Source: Oligoflexus sp.
GTDB lineage: Bacteria; Bdellovibrionota_B; Oligoflexia; Oligoflexales; Oligoflexaceae
DNA: 64,000 bases
Assembly: GCF_035712445.1 (NCBI RefSeq)
Contig: NZ_DASTAT010000097.1
Span: 97,022-161,021 of the forward strand
Direction of reading: 5' to 3'
The translations under genes were made by a program, and so were the position numbers. A model generated the notes under the pieces. The model had not been told where the DNA came from, searched no databases, and saw only the letters and a program-made list of their open reading frames with translations. Below are positions 53,409 through 62,480 of the stretch, one piece after another. How positions within the stretch are numbered: position 1 is the first letter of the stretch; every line of letters starts with the position of its first letter.

Positions 53409-54635
53409 ATGTTCGAAAACTTGGAAACGCCGTGGAAGTATGTGGCGATGGCCCTGGTCTTCCCGCTCTTTTTTCAAACTGATGTGTTTCAGTTCGTCTG
53501 GGGCGCGCAGGATCCCTTGAGTATAGCGCTCGCGAAACGTATCCTGCTGCTCTTCCCGGCCGCGGCGATCATCTTCTGCTGCTGGGTTTCGGTGCCGAAC
53601 GTGCTGTCCATCATCGTGAGGCAGAACAGGCGGGAGTTCATCTCGGCCTTCTTCCTGACCTGGTGGGACCTCGGTCGCGCGATCTTTCACTTCTGGGGCG
53701 GCATCGTCCGCTTCATAATAAACCTTGGGGGCTGGGCTTACGGTTTCGTACGCCTCGTCGTTCTGGGTTTTCTTCTGATGGCCAAGGACCTTCTGCTCTT
53801 TCCCATGCGGGCCTTCGGCGAGGTTTCCAATACCAGCTTTCAACGCGGGATTCCCTGGCCGGCGATCATGATGATGATCGTCTGGACCTTTGTGGAGGCG
53901 GCAATTTTTACCTTCGTCATGCATGACCTTGTGGTCAACGTGATGGAAAGCTTCAGCGACGGCGAATTTCAAGGTGGAACCATCCTGAAAATCGGCCTCT
54001 TCGTGGTCTTCACCTTCTTCGTCCTGGGGTCGTATGCGGTGATCCACACCCTGGGCCAGGCGGTGAAGGAAAAAAGATGGGGTGCGGTGGTCGCCTATGC
54101 TCTGATTGAAATCATCGTGGCCGCAGTGGAAACCGTGCTCTTCTACCGTGAATTCGTGGATGCCCTGGTGCCCTGGTTCGCCCAGCACGCCGGTGATAAC
54201 TTTGAACTCGGCATCGTCGGAACGCTCAGCATTGCCTTCGCGGTCTGGTTCGGTATCCGCTGTATGACCTGGTTCCTCTTCGGAGCCTCGGCGATCCCCA
54301 TGCTCCTGGCCATGATTCAAAGAACCGGGATCAGCATGGAAGGCAGCACGCGCTCGGCAGTCAGCAGCGGCAAAAGCCAGAATCCCATGCTGGTCTATAT
54401 TCACAGCGCCATGACTGAATTCCGCGAAGAGATGGACTGGGTGCAGAACAAGGGTGATTACATCCTCAGTTCCTTCCTCGTGCCGCCCCTGCAGATCCTC
54501 GCGGTCTGCATCAACTTCTGTACGCTTTTGATCGGTGGCAATCACCTGTTCCAGCTGCCGTTCCGTAGTTTCCAGGACATCCTGGATACCAAGGATCTGA
54601 TTGAAAAAGCCCGTAAATCCGTGCGAAAGGATTGA
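53409..54635 (+). CDS. Polytopic membrane protein paired with a VWA protein
   Basis: A 408-residue protein with seven or eight hydrophobic segments (for example ILLLFPAAAIIFCCWVSVPNVL, IMMMIVWTFVEAAIFTF, LIEIIVAAVETVLF). The ATG at 53409 has CGAGGTAGG before it; an earlier in-frame start has none. No transporter or enzyme motif recognised. The secreted VWA protein gene begins 3 bases after its stop, so the two are one unit. Confidence 0.65.
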   Translation: MFENLETPWKYVAMALVFPLFFQTDVFQFVWGAQDPLSIALAKRILLLFPAAAIIFCCWVSVPNVLSIIVRQNRREFISAFFLTWWDLGRAIFHFWGGIVRFIINLGGWAYGFVRLVVLGFLLMAKDLLLFPMRAFGEVSNTSFQRGIPWPAIMMMIVWTFVEAAIFTFVMHDLVVNVMESFSDGEFQGGTILKIGLFVVFTFFVLGSYAVIHTLGQAVKEKRWGAVVAYALIEIIVAAVETVLFYREFVDALVPWFAQHAGDNFELGIVGTLSIAFAVWFGIRCMTWFLFGASAIPMLLAMIQRTGISMEGSTRSAVSSGKSQNPMLVYIHSAMTEFREEMDWVQNKGDYILSSFLVPPLQILAVCINFCTLLIGGNHLFQLPFRSFQDILDTKDLIEKARKSVRKD

Positions 54636-54638
54636 ACC

Positions 54639-55418
54639 ATGACTGTTTCCAAACTGCTGCTCCACATCTGGCTCCTCTCGCTGATCTTCGGCGCGCGTCC
54701 GGCACTGGCTGATGACGACAAGGACGAACCCAAGGGCAACATGGTGATGTTCGTCGGAATGGATATCAGTGGTTCGTTCAAGAACCGCAAGTATTTCGAC
54801 GACTCCATAAAATTCGCGGCGCATTATCTTTATGCGCATTTGCATGGGATTGGCGGACTGAAGGTTCCTGGTTCTCTTTTTGTGGGACCTATCGGCGGCG
54901 CGACGGTGGATGAGGCGAAGACCTTTTTCCCGATTCAGACCTTTCAGTACAAGAAAATCGAAGAGATCGAAGCGGAACTCAGGAAGATTTTCCCCATGAA
55001 GATCACCAACAAGTTCACCGACTTCAATGCCTACTTCGATCAGGTGGCGACCTTCATTAAGAACAGAAAGCTCATGATGAAACCCACCGAGATCATTCTT
55101 TTCTCGGATGGCATTCCTGATGCGCCGACGCCGAACGGCAAGACCAACTACAAGATGCTGAATCTGAAGCCCTTGGAAAACCTGAGTCGGAAGATGACGG
55201 TCCGCGTTCTTTATACGTCCGCGGTCACCGGCGCCGCCTGGCAGGAGGAAGTGCCGCGCAAGCGCGTGCGCGTCTGGACCCAGGATGATCAGGTCATGGC
55301 TCAGTGGCACGCTTCGGACATCTTTTTGAAGGATCAGCCCTTCGAAAAGCAGGAGCGTCTTTTCAAGTGGATCAAGGACAATGTGGACTTTCCGGTCCGC
55401 GAAAAAAGGGTGAATTGA
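54639..55418 (+). CDS. Secreted von Willebrand factor A-like protein
   Basis: A 259-residue exported protein; the signal peptide ends near PALA-D (residue 24). The VWA fold shows a MIDAS metal site: GMDISGS (D42, S44, S46) and ILFSDGIPD further on. VWA domains bind partner proteins through a metal ion. With the polytopic protein before it, it may form an envelope complex; the role is unknown. The pair lies upstream of metG, but 77 bases separate them. Confidence 0.72.
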   Translation: MTVSKLLLHIWLLSLIFGARPALADDDKDEPKGNMVMFVGMDISGSFKNRKYFDDSIKFAAHYLYAHLHGIGGLKVPGSLFVGPIGGATVDEAKTFFPIQTFQYKKIEEIEAELRKIFPMKITNKFTDFNAYFDQVATFIKNRKLMMKPTEIILFSDGIPDAPTPNGKTNYKMLNLKPLENLSRKMTVRVLYTSAVTGAAWQEEVPRKRVRVWTQDDQVMAQWHASDIFLKDQPFEKQERLFKWIKDNVDFPVREKRVN

Positions 55419-55495
55419 ACGCCTGTCCTGGGCTATCTTGTGCGGACAGCTCGCAGGGCTGATACGCCGGAAGTCCCAGGAAAGGATAAGTCACT

Positions 55496-57421
55496 TTGAA
55501 TACATCTCATCAGGAAGCGCGGGGCCCCCTTGATATCGAAGGGCTTAAGGCTCAGGTGGAACGCCCCAGTCGCGCGGTAGTTACTGCAGGTATGCCCTAC
55601 GCCAATGGTCCTTTGCATCTCGGTCATCTGGCCGGCGCGCAAATTCCCGCGGATGTCTATGCCCGCTGGCTGCGCATGCTGATCGGCGCTGAGAACGTGC
55701 TTTATGTCTGCGGCACCGATGACCACGGCTCCACCAGTGAACTCGCCGCCATGCAGGCCGGCAAAACCATCCAGGAATTCATCGGCAGCATTCGCGAAAA
55801 GCAGCGGGATACCCTGCAACGCTACAGTATTGCCATGGATATCTATACGGGGACTTCGCACCCCGATTGCTTTCCCATTCACAAGGAAACGGCGCAGGAT
55901 TTTCTCCGGCGTCTGGATAAGAACGGGATGCTGAATAAAAAGGTCAGCCGCCAGTGGTTCGATACCAAGCTCGATCGCTTTCTGCAGGATCGCTTCGTGC
56001 GCGGCCAGTGTCCGAATCCCAAGTGCGATAACAAGGACGCGTACAGTGACGAATGCGATCGCTGCGGCGCGCATTATGATCCGACCGAACTGCAGAATCC
56101 ACGCAGCGCATTGAGTGATGCGACCCCGGAACTCAGGGACACGCTTCACTGGTGGCTTGATATGTGGCGCGTTTCCGAGCAGCTGCGCATCTGGGTGCAG
56201 GGCAAGGAAAAGAAATGGCGTAAAGCCGTCTTCACCGAAGTGATCGAGACGGTTCTGCCCTCGCTGCGTTTTGATAATACCTTCGAAGCCCAATACAAGG
56301 AAATCAAAGCCACGCTGCCGAAGCATAAAAGCAAATATGCGGCCGGTAAAAAAGTGGCTCTGACCTTTGAAAACAAGCAGGATCTGGCCACGGGCCAGGC
56401 CGAGCTGAACAGGAATAAAATCCCGAGCGAACTCATCGACGGCTGGGCGCATCGGTCGATTACGCGCGATGTGACCTGGGGCATTCCTTTGCCGCCGGAG
56501 ATGGGTGCGGAAACCAAAGGCAAGACCCTTTACGTGTGGCCGGATTCCTTGATCGCGCCTATTTCCTTTTCCAAGGTCGCGTTGAAAGCCAAAGGCAAGG
56601 ATCCCGAGCTTTACAAAGAGTTCTGGCGTGATCCCAAGGCCCGCGTCTATCAGTTCCTGGGCCAGGACAATGTCTTCTTTTATACGATCATGCAGGGCGC
56701 CCTGTGGCTCGGCACCCAGGATAATCCTGAGCGTCTTCCCAAGGAAGGCGACTATCAGCTCACCGAGATTTTCAGCGTCTATCACCTGATGATCGACGGG
56801 GAAAAGATGAGCAAGTCGCGCGGCAATTTTTATTCCGGCGATCAGCTGCTGGATGAAAAAGGTTTCCACCCCGATCAGGTGCGGTATTTCCTGGCGCTTT
56901 TGAGTCTGCCCGAGAAAAGCTCGAACTTTGATTTCGAAACCTTCAAGGATCGCAATCGCTTCCTGGCCGGTCCTATGAATGCCGCCTTTGAAAAACCGAT
57001 CGCGGCCGCCCATTCCAAATTCGATGGCAAGGTGCCCGATGGCCAGCTGATGGAAAAGGTTCAGCAGGAAACCACGCAGATCATCAAGCGCTACCTGCGG
57101 TCGATGGAACGCGCGGAATATTCCACGCTACTTTTTGCGATCGAAAACTATGCCCGGCAGATCAACAGCCTTTTCACGCAGTTCAAGCCGCATGATGACC
57201 GTCAGCCCGAGGACAGCCGCCGCGATGCGCTTTTCTCGTGCTTCTATGTGCTGAAGAACATCATGATCATGCTCTATCCTTTTGTGCCGGATACCATGAA
57301 CAAGGTGCGTGAGTCGCTGCGTTTGAGCCCGGATGCGTTTACGATTGAAGAGCTGGGCCGGCCGATACCAGCCGGTCATGCGATCGGTGAGAAGCAGCAG
57401 TTTTTCCCTGCTGCTGAATAA
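55496..57421 (+). CDS. metG: Methionyl-tRNA synthetase with insertion
   Basis: A 641-residue class I synthetase that charges tRNA-Met. Catalytic motifs: PLHLGHL (HIGH-type, residues 40-46) and KMSKS in DGEKMSKSRG. A zinc knuckle follows the connective peptide (CPNPKC ... CDRCG, about 167-188). About 60-75 extra residues lie between LRIWVQGKEKKW and HRSITRDVTWGIPLP, with a lysine-rich core (LPKHKSKYAAGKKV). The C-terminal tRNA-binding (Trbp111) domain is absent. TTG start behind GAAAGGA. This is the only aminoacyl-tRNA synthetase in the window. Confidence 0.93.
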   Translation: MNTSHQEARGPLDIEGLKAQVERPSRAVVTAGMPYANGPLHLGHLAGAQIPADVYARWLRMLIGAENVLYVCGTDDHGSTSELAAMQAGKTIQEFIGSIREKQRDTLQRYSIAMDIYTGTSHPDCFPIHKETAQDFLRRLDKNGMLNKKVSRQWFDTKLDRFLQDRFVRGQCPNPKCDNKDAYSDECDRCGAHYDPTELQNPRSALSDATPELRDTLHWWLDMWRVSEQLRIWVQGKEKKWRKAVFTEVIETVLPSLRFDNTFEAQYKEIKATLPKHKSKYAAGKKVALTFENKQDLATGQAELNRNKIPSELIDGWAHRSITRDVTWGIPLPPEMGAETKGKTLYVWPDSLIAPISFSKVALKAKGKDPELYKEFWRDPKARVYQFLGQDNVFFYTIMQGALWLGTQDNPERLPKEGDYQLTEIFSVYHLMIDGEKMSKSRGNFYSGDQLLDEKGFHPDQVRYFLALLSLPEKSSNFDFETFKDRNRFLAGPMNAAFEKPIAAAHSKFDGKVPDGQLMEKVQQETTQIIKRYLRSMERAEYSTLLFAIENYARQINSLFTQFKPHDDRQPEDSRRDALFSCFYVLKNIMIMLYPFVPDTMNKVRESLRLSPDAFTIEELGRPIPAGHAIGEKQQFFPAAE

Positions 57422-57434
57422 GGAAAATCCAGAC

Positions 57435-57974
57435 CTATTGGATGCTGGTCTTGTCCGCATCCTCGGGTTTGGTCTGGGCTTTGGCAATGGCCTGCAGAAC
57501 GACTTCACGGATCTGCTGGCGTTGCTGAGCCTCGACCTTGTACTGCCCCTCGCAAATCTGCAGCATCGCATCCAGGTCCTTCGGATTTTCAATACCCTGA
57601 TTTTCGCGGAACTGCGATTCGATGCATTCACTCAGACCCTGGGCGTAACCGCGTCGCGCCATTTCCTGGGTCAAATTCATAAAGACGCTTTCGAGATTGC
57701 TTTCCGGTTCCTCCTCGACCTCTTCCGCCGCCACGCTGGTATTCACATCCCCATCGAGCGCCTGCTCGCTGGCGTTGCGCTCATTGGCAATGGCTTCGGT
57801 CTCCTGAGGTTTGGTCCGACTGGCTGGCTCGGGCTGCTCCAGCGGCTGCTCTTCGATCAGTCCCACGGTTTCCGCGGGTTCGGGTTCGCTCCGACCCCTG
57901 AAAAAGAGGGATGAGGCGGCAAGCACGACGGCCAGGAGCAATATGAAGCCCAGACCAAATTTAACATTGTTCAC
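57435..57974 (-). CDS. Single-pass membrane hypothetical protein
   Basis: A 179-residue protein: one N-terminal helix (FGLGFILLLAVVLAASSLFF), a Glu/Pro-rich linker (about 28-80) and a helical C-terminal domain with two Cys (GLSECIESQF, MLQICEGQY). The GTG at 57974 follows AGGAGG by 8 bases, better than the GTG at 57992. Probably periplasmic. It converges with metG. No family recognised. Confidence 0.6.
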   Translation of the reverse strand: MNNVKFGLGFILLLAVVLAASSLFFRGRSEPEPAETVGLIEEQPLEQPEPASRTKPQETEAIANERNASEQALDGDVNTSVAAEEVEEEPESNLESVFMNLTQEMARRGYAQGLSECIESQFRENQGIENPKDLDAMLQICEGQYKVEAQQRQQIREVVLQAIAKAQTKPEDADKTSIQ

Positions 57975-58119
57975 GCGTCTGTCCTCCTGCACTTTCCCTA
58001 TGTTTACCGCAATTTTGCAAGGGATGCTAGCGGCGAGCTTGATTCGGCTTCAGCCAAAGTGATCCCGTGGACAGAACTGCGGTGATGCTGTAAAAAGCAT
58101 GAACACCTGGGGAGGCATC

Positions 58120-58605
58120 ATGTCGGATCGAAAAAGCCAGCTCGTCATGCAACTCGTGCCTTTGATCGAAGACGAGATGCGTGTCCTGCAAAAATCCTTG
58201 GACAGCGCCTCCGAAGCCGCCACGCATCCCGAGGCCAAACCGGAAAACAAGTACGACACGCGCGGCCTGGAAGCCTCGTACCTTGCGGGAGCCCAGCGCG
58301 AACGTCTGCAGGAACTCAAATCCATGCTGCTTCTTCTGCAGAACATGGCCATGCGGGATTTTGCGGAGGACGACAAAATTGGACCCACGGCCCTCGTGGA
58401 ACTGGAGCAGGATGGGCGGTCTTCCCTCTATTTTATCCTGCCGCTAGGGGCAGGTTTTGGACTCCAGTGGGAAGGGCAGCCGGTGCTGGTCGTCACGCCG
58501 CAGGCGCCTTTAGGCCAGGCGCTGATGAATAAGATGGTCGGAGATGTGGTGAAGGTGAAAGCCGGTGGCGTGATCAAGGAGTACGACGTTGTCCGGGTAT
58601 TGTGA
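58120..58605 (+). CDS. GreA/GreB-like elongation factor
   Basis: A 161-residue protein. The N-terminal half is a coiled coil (DEMRVLQKSLDSASEA, then SYLAGAQRERLQELKSMLLLLQ). The C-terminal half matches the FKBP-like domain of GreA/GreB (VVTPQAPLGQALMNKMVGDVV). Gre factors enter the RNA polymerase secondary channel and trigger cleavage of backtracked RNA. The tip sequence (KPENKYDTRGLEASY) differs from the usual GDLSENAEY of GreA, so function may differ. ATG at 58120 follows GGGGAGG. Confidence 0.7.
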   Translation: MSDRKSQLVMQLVPLIEDEMRVLQKSLDSASEAATHPEAKPENKYDTRGLEASYLAGAQRERLQELKSMLLLLQNMAMRDFAEDDKIGPTALVELEQDGRSSLYFILPLGAGFGLQWEGQPVLVVTPQAPLGQALMNKMVGDVVKVKAGGVIKEYDVVRVL

Positions 58606-58643
58606 GACGTGATTCAAGGCCCGTCGACCCACGCGAGCTCACC

Positions 58644-58724
58644 TTAACGGTTAAAAACAAACATAATTAGTTCAATATTATCAATTGGATATATGAGTCT
58701 CTTTACTTTTGGTTTAAAATAACC
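58644..58724 (+). promoter_or_regulatory. Candidate promoter/operator of the toxin-antitoxin pair
   Basis: An 11-base palindrome TTAACGGTTAA lies at 58644-58654. Further down, GGTT-TAAAAT-AACC (58711-58724) puts a -10-like TAAAAT between inverted GGTT/AACC arms. The region is clearly AT-richer than its surroundings. Such sites would suit autoregulation by the Xre antitoxin. Confidence 0.4.
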
Positions 58725-58752
58725 GATAGTTTGGTGAAGGAGGCCAGGTTCC

Positions 58753-59178
58753 ATGCCGACCCAAACAGCACGAAGTTACAGCCCTGAACAAATCCGCCGG
58801 GTTTTGGGGAAAGCCTTTTGGGGCATTGCTCGTTTCTACGAATTCCGTCGTGAAGATCAGGCTATTTTACTCGGTCTTTCCAAGAACAATCGTGCTCCTC
58901 TTGGCAAGCTCGAAGAGAACGCATCCATTCCCGACGCAGAGTCTGCCGAGATTGTTGTTGGACAGCTCGTGGGAATCCATAAAAGCCTTGGCATACTTTA
59001 TCCGCGTGCTGATGAGCTCGAAGGAAATCACAGGCTCAAAGTTTCTTTTTTCAGACGGCCGATGAAAGAGCTCAGCGACAAGACTCCGATGGAATTTATT
59101 CTGGAGGACGAACGTCGGCCCATTTCGAGGTTGACTGCGCTCAGACGGATTCTTGATATCAAGCGCACTGCGGGATGA
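58753..59178 (+). CDS. Xre/MbcA/ParS-type antitoxin
   Basis: A 141-residue protein. The N-terminal half is helical with a possible HTH; the C-terminal part (LGILYPRADELEGNH ... TPMEFILEDERRPISRLTALRRIL) matches the DUF2384 toxin-binding domain of Xre/MbcA/ParS antitoxins. It would bind and block the RES toxin encoded 9 bases downstream and repress the pair's promoter. GAAGGAGG ribosome-binding site. AT-richer than neighbours. Confidence 0.8.
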   Translation: MPTQTARSYSPEQIRRVLGKAFWGIARFYEFRREDQAILLGLSKNNRAPLGKLEENASIPDAESAEIVVGQLVGIHKSLGILYPRADELEGNHRLKVSFFRRPMKELSDKTPMEFILEDERRPISRLTALRRILDIKRTAG

Positions 59179-59187
59179 GGTTAAGTT

Positions 59188-59976
59188 TTGGAGCCTAAGG
59201 AACTTCTTGAGAAAACCAAGGATTCGAGGTTTTCGGGCCCGGTGTTTCGAGCTATTTTTACTTCCTTTCCGACTAAAAACTTATTTGCAGATATCGGCTT
59301 TCGAGAAGGAGATCCAGATCTGGAAATCCTTAAAGACCTGGCTAACAGAGATTCCGGGATCGATTTTTCAAAACCCCAGCAGGAGCAGCCTTTTCAATAT
59401 GGTGACCTGGAAATTTTTTTAAAGGGGTATATCTCGGAGGTGATTGACAGAGATGAGCTGCTCTATCCTTTGAAATACGCGCAGTATGGTCGATTTTCAG
59501 ATGGCCGCTATCCCGTCTTTTATGCTGCTCTGCAAGAAGAAACGGCCCTTGCTGAAGTAGCGTTTCATTTTTTGAAAGACTGCGAATATGAACAGAATAC
59601 GACTCCGAGCTTTATTGATAAAGTGGTGGATAAAAGAGTCGTAAGACTTGATCTTGATGTGCCAGGTGTGAGGGACTTTCGGCCTTTTGCGTCAGAGGCA
59701 GCAGGTCTTACCGCTGACTCTTACGACTTTTGCCAGGCTCTTGGAAGCCTCGTCCATGATCAGGGTATTCCCATGGTTCTGTCAACTTCGGCTCGAGCCA
59801 CAGGAGGTACAACAGCGCCTATTTTCAAGCCGAATGCTCTCCCTGGGCAAAATGCAAAAACCCTCAGGTTCTATCATTTTCACTATAGCAAGAAAACAGG
59901 CCTGAACATCAAAAAGTCAGATTATCACCAAACCCTGTACGAACCACCATTGTCATGGACGTTCCATCTGCATTGA
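59188..59976 (+). CDS. RES-domain toxin
   Basis: A 262-residue protein with the RES domain in its middle: GRFSDGRYPVFYAALQEETALAEVAFH (about 100-127) carries the Arg and Glu, and VLSTSARATGG the Ser that name the family. Known RES toxins destroy NAD+ in the cell and stop growth until the antitoxin counters them. The N-terminal 95 residues precede the domain. TTG start, GATGAGG upstream. Pair organisation (antitoxin first) is typical. Confidence 0.82.
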   Translation: MEPKELLEKTKDSRFSGPVFRAIFTSFPTKNLFADIGFREGDPDLEILKDLANRDSGIDFSKPQQEQPFQYGDLEIFLKGYISEVIDRDELLYPLKYAQYGRFSDGRYPVFYAALQEETALAEVAFHFLKDCEYEQNTTPSFIDKVVDKRVVRLDLDVPGVRDFRPFASEAAGLTADSYDFCQALGSLVHDQGIPMVLSTSARATGGTTAPIFKPNALPGQNAKTLRFYHFHYSKKTGLNIKKSDYHQTLYEPPLSWTFHLH

Positions 59977-59985
59977 GGGCAAGGC

Positions 59986-60279
59986 TCAATACTCATGCAT
60001 CTTCGGAGTCCGCGACCCATACTTCAAACTCCGAGTGCGGGTGACTCCGGCCAGTTTTTTATCCTCCTGCAGGATAACCCGATGACCGGATACGGTTTCA
60101 ATCTCCATAAGACCATCAATATGCATTTTCAGGCGTTTGAACTCGGCGTTTTCCCGCGCCTGAGCCCGGGCGTCTTCAAAGTCCTCAGCACACACAAAAA
60201 AGTTGGTATGGTTTTCGAAAAGGCCCTGACCCACGCTCGGATCATAGTATCCGCAGTGCACCATATAGAGACGCTTCAT
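59986..60279 (-). CDS. DUF1543-type small protein
   Basis: A 97-residue protein starting MKRLYMVHCGYYDPSVGQGLFENH, which resembles DUF1543 (KLY.V.LGG......E.H). The second half holds EDARAQARENAEFKRLKMHIDGLMEIETV. The ATG at 60279 follows GGGAG; the ATG at 60291 is also possible. Function unknown. It converges with the RES toxin and lies downstream of the DUF1615 gene on the same strand (14 bases), so the two may be co-transcribed. Confidence 0.6.
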   Translation of the reverse strand: MKRLYMVHCGYYDPSVGQGLFENHTNFFVCAEDFEDARAQARENAEFKRLKMHIDGLMEIETVSGHRVILQEDKKLAGVTRTRSLKYGSRTPKMHEY

Positions 60280-60293
60280 GCTGACTCCCATTT

Positions 60294-61457
60294 TTAAGTC
60301 TTGTCACGGGTGCGGCAGGTGAGATAACGCTGCTTGACCCGATTGGCAAACCAGGATGTGGAAAGCGGCCGCATTAATTTTGGCGACACGAGCTCCACTT
60401 CGGGAACACGGGCATAGGCTGGCTTGCGACCCTTGCGCGTCTGCCAGACCTCGCGCACCCTTTCCCAGGAGTCAGTGCCTTCGAACTCCTCGCTTTTTTC
60501 TTTTTTCAAATCACGACGAATGGTCCAGGCGGAAAGATCATTTTTCTCACCGAACGCCAGAAGAGCTTTCATCGTTTCCGTTTCAATGGCCTTCGCTTCC
60601 CCGTCCTCATCATAAGCAAGAAGATCACCATCCAGCGCCAGGGCCCGGCCGGTGAGGTCCTTCAGCATAGCCTGAAATGCAGCATTCCGTGAGGCATACA
60701 TACCGACGTTGAAATCCGCGAAGCGATAAATGAGATCATCATAGGACGCCGGATAATTGATAAGCCGCGCCGTACCCACCCGGATACCGCCCATCCGCGT
60801 ATAAAGATATTCCCGCAGCTGCTCCTCGCTCATCGACTTCAGCTCATCAATCTCCCGTGCATAGGCGATCTTCACCTGCATGCTTCCGGCGGTGGTCACC
60901 GGATTCAAATTCTGCAGCGAACCCTTGCCGAGAATCAGGGAAATCGCCGACGCGATCGCATAGGTTCCCGGCAGGCTTTGCTTATAGGTCGCCGAGATAT
61001 CGCGGAAGAAGCGGTCCAGATCGCGCTCCGTCCTTAATCTATTGATCCTTTGATTGAAGGTTTCATTGCTCCCCGGCGCCTTGCCGGACAGAAGAGTATC
61101 CAACGCGGGCTGAGCCAGGGGACCGAGGCGTGCGAATTTTTTCTTCAAACCCTCGCGCACGATCTGAGGAAGATTGGGCACCACGGGATCAGTCTGATAG
61201 CCGGATTCCTGTTCAATCACAGCGATGACGGCGCAGACGCGTTCGGCCGTAATTTCCTTATCGAGGGAACGCAGAGCAAAGGCAATATCATCGGCCCAGC
61301 CTTCGCGATCGGGCACATGAGGCGGTATGTGTTGAACGATATCAACTGTTGCAAGCTGCGGCGCGGCGCCCTCGCCAAGGCCATCAGCACCCGGCGTCAC
61401 ACAGCTAACAAGATTGACGGACAAAGCCAGGCCCAGGAATACAGCAGAGATGCGCAT
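60294..61457 (-). CDS. DUF1615-family lipoprotein
   Basis: A 387-residue lipoprotein (signal MRISAVFLGLALSVNLVSC, Cys19). It matches DUF1615: DREGWADDIAFALRSL, VCAVIAVIEQESGYQTDPVVPNLP, NPVTTAGSMQVKIAYA, and FADFNVGMYASRNAAFQAML. The EQESGYQ and TAGSMQV phrases recall lysozyme-like (transglycosylase) folds, with a possible catalytic Glu in EQES, but activity is not established. I choose the ATG at 61457; the longer start lacks a signal peptide. Confidence 0.8.
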   Translation of the reverse strand: MRISAVFLGLALSVNLVSCVTPGADGLGEGAAPQLATVDIVQHIPPHVPDREGWADDIAFALRSLDKEITAERVCAVIAVIEQESGYQTDPVVPNLPQIVREGLKKKFARLGPLAQPALDTLLSGKAPGSNETFNQRINRLRTERDLDRFFRDISATYKQSLPGTYAIASAISLILGKGSLQNLNPVTTAGSMQVKIAYAREIDELKSMSEEQLREYLYTRMGGIRVGTARLINYPASYDDLIYRFADFNVGMYASRNAAFQAMLKDLTGRALALDGDLLAYDEDGEAKAIETETMKALLAFGEKNDLSAWTIRRDLKKEKSEEFEGTDSWERVREVWQTRKGRKPAYARVPEVELVSPKLMRPLSTSWFANRVKQRYLTCRTRDKT

Positions 61458-61640
61458 AGTTCTCTTTCTCTCGCGAAAAAAATCCCTCCCCATCTGACCT
61501 GAGGCGGGCTCTGGAGACAATGGGTTTTATTCTTTATCCCCGAATTCAAACACCGTCAAAATATGCAGGATGCTCGACAAAGCCCTTCGTGCGCGGGATA
61601 CTCGCTCGTGAGAATTCAGGATTTAATCAAGGAGTAGCTC

Positions 61641-62318
61641 ATGAAAAAACTATGCCTCGCCAGTCTTTTTCTTGCTCTTCCTGCTTACGCTCATGTTCCC
61701 TATGTCGAAGGACTTGATTATAAGGACGATGCCGCGTTCACAGCTCAACCGCCGATCGAAAAATCCCTGGCTCTTTACTCCAGCTTCAGCAACGCGACCG
61801 ATCAGGATCGGGTGGTTTTCACGCTGACGGAAGCGGATTTCAAAGATGCCAAGGCCGTGGTGGATGCCGCCGGTCGTCCAGGTCGCAAGGTTACTTTCAA
61901 TACCATCGTTCCCGCCTGTGCACCTTATGCCTCTGTGCTGCCCAGCGTAGCGTTGATCGGTCCGCAGCAGGACGGTTTACCACAGGAAGCGGCTGATGCG
62001 CAGCTGCCGTTCACCGTGGCTGCGGATCAGGGCGTTTATGCTCTCAGCAATACAGAGCAGGGACCTGTGATTGAAGAAGGCATCACAGGCACGCGATACT
62101 TTGAACAGAAAACCGGCTCGCTCATTGTCACAGTTCCAGGCCCCTATGAAATTGTCGTGTGGGAACCCGCAGGCCGCATAGCTGACTATGTGTTGGTCGT
62201 CGGCGACGAAGAGATTTTTGGCGCCGCTGACATCATGCAATCACTCAAACGCATCACTTATCTGCGTGCGGGCCGTGAAATCAAGGACCAGACCTGTCGG
62301 CAGGAATTAAAACCCTGA
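61641..62318 (+). CDS. Secreted hypothetical protein
   Basis: A 225-residue exported protein: signal MKKLCLASLFLALPAYA-H. The mature protein is beta-rich with two Cys (VPACAPY, DQTCRQE) that may pair. Phrases such as ALYSSFSNATDQDRVVFTLTEAD and PGPYEIVVWEPAGRIADYVLVVGD suggest beta-sandwich domains. CAAGGAG ribosome-binding site. No family recognised. Confidence 0.6.
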   Translation: MKKLCLASLFLALPAYAHVPYVEGLDYKDDAAFTAQPPIEKSLALYSSFSNATDQDRVVFTLTEADFKDAKAVVDAAGRPGRKVTFNTIVPACAPYASVLPSVALIGPQQDGLPQEAADAQLPFTVAADQGVYALSNTEQGPVIEEGITGTRYFEQKTGSLIVTVPGPYEIVVWEPAGRIADYVLVVGDEEIFGAADIMQSLKRITYLRAGREIKDQTCRQELKP

Positions 62319-62480
62319 TCAGAGGTTTCAAACTTTTTAGTAAGTTCAAAGAAAGAACTTTCCTCGACAGCTGAAATACTTCACAACTTCTTTTTTCCTG
62401 CGGAATCGCGCCAGAAATGTGTCGGTGATTCCGTACAGGCAAAAAAGAAGTTTTTTGTTTCAACCTGTTTTGAGGATGCC

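Noticed and set aside
53319-55310. 663-codon open frame antisense to the polytopic and VWA genes
   Set aside because: His/Glu-rich low-complexity translation typical of an antisense shadow; spans two plus-strand genes with signal, helices and MIDAS motif.
55433-57013. 526-codon open frame antisense to metG
   Set aside because: metG is certain from its catalytic motifs; the antisense product shows no family features.
48513-58462. Sixteen-base match AGGGGCAGGTTTTGGA at 48513 and 58447
   Set aside because: Single pair, one copy at a terminator and one inside the Gre-like gene; no wider similarity, so probably chance.
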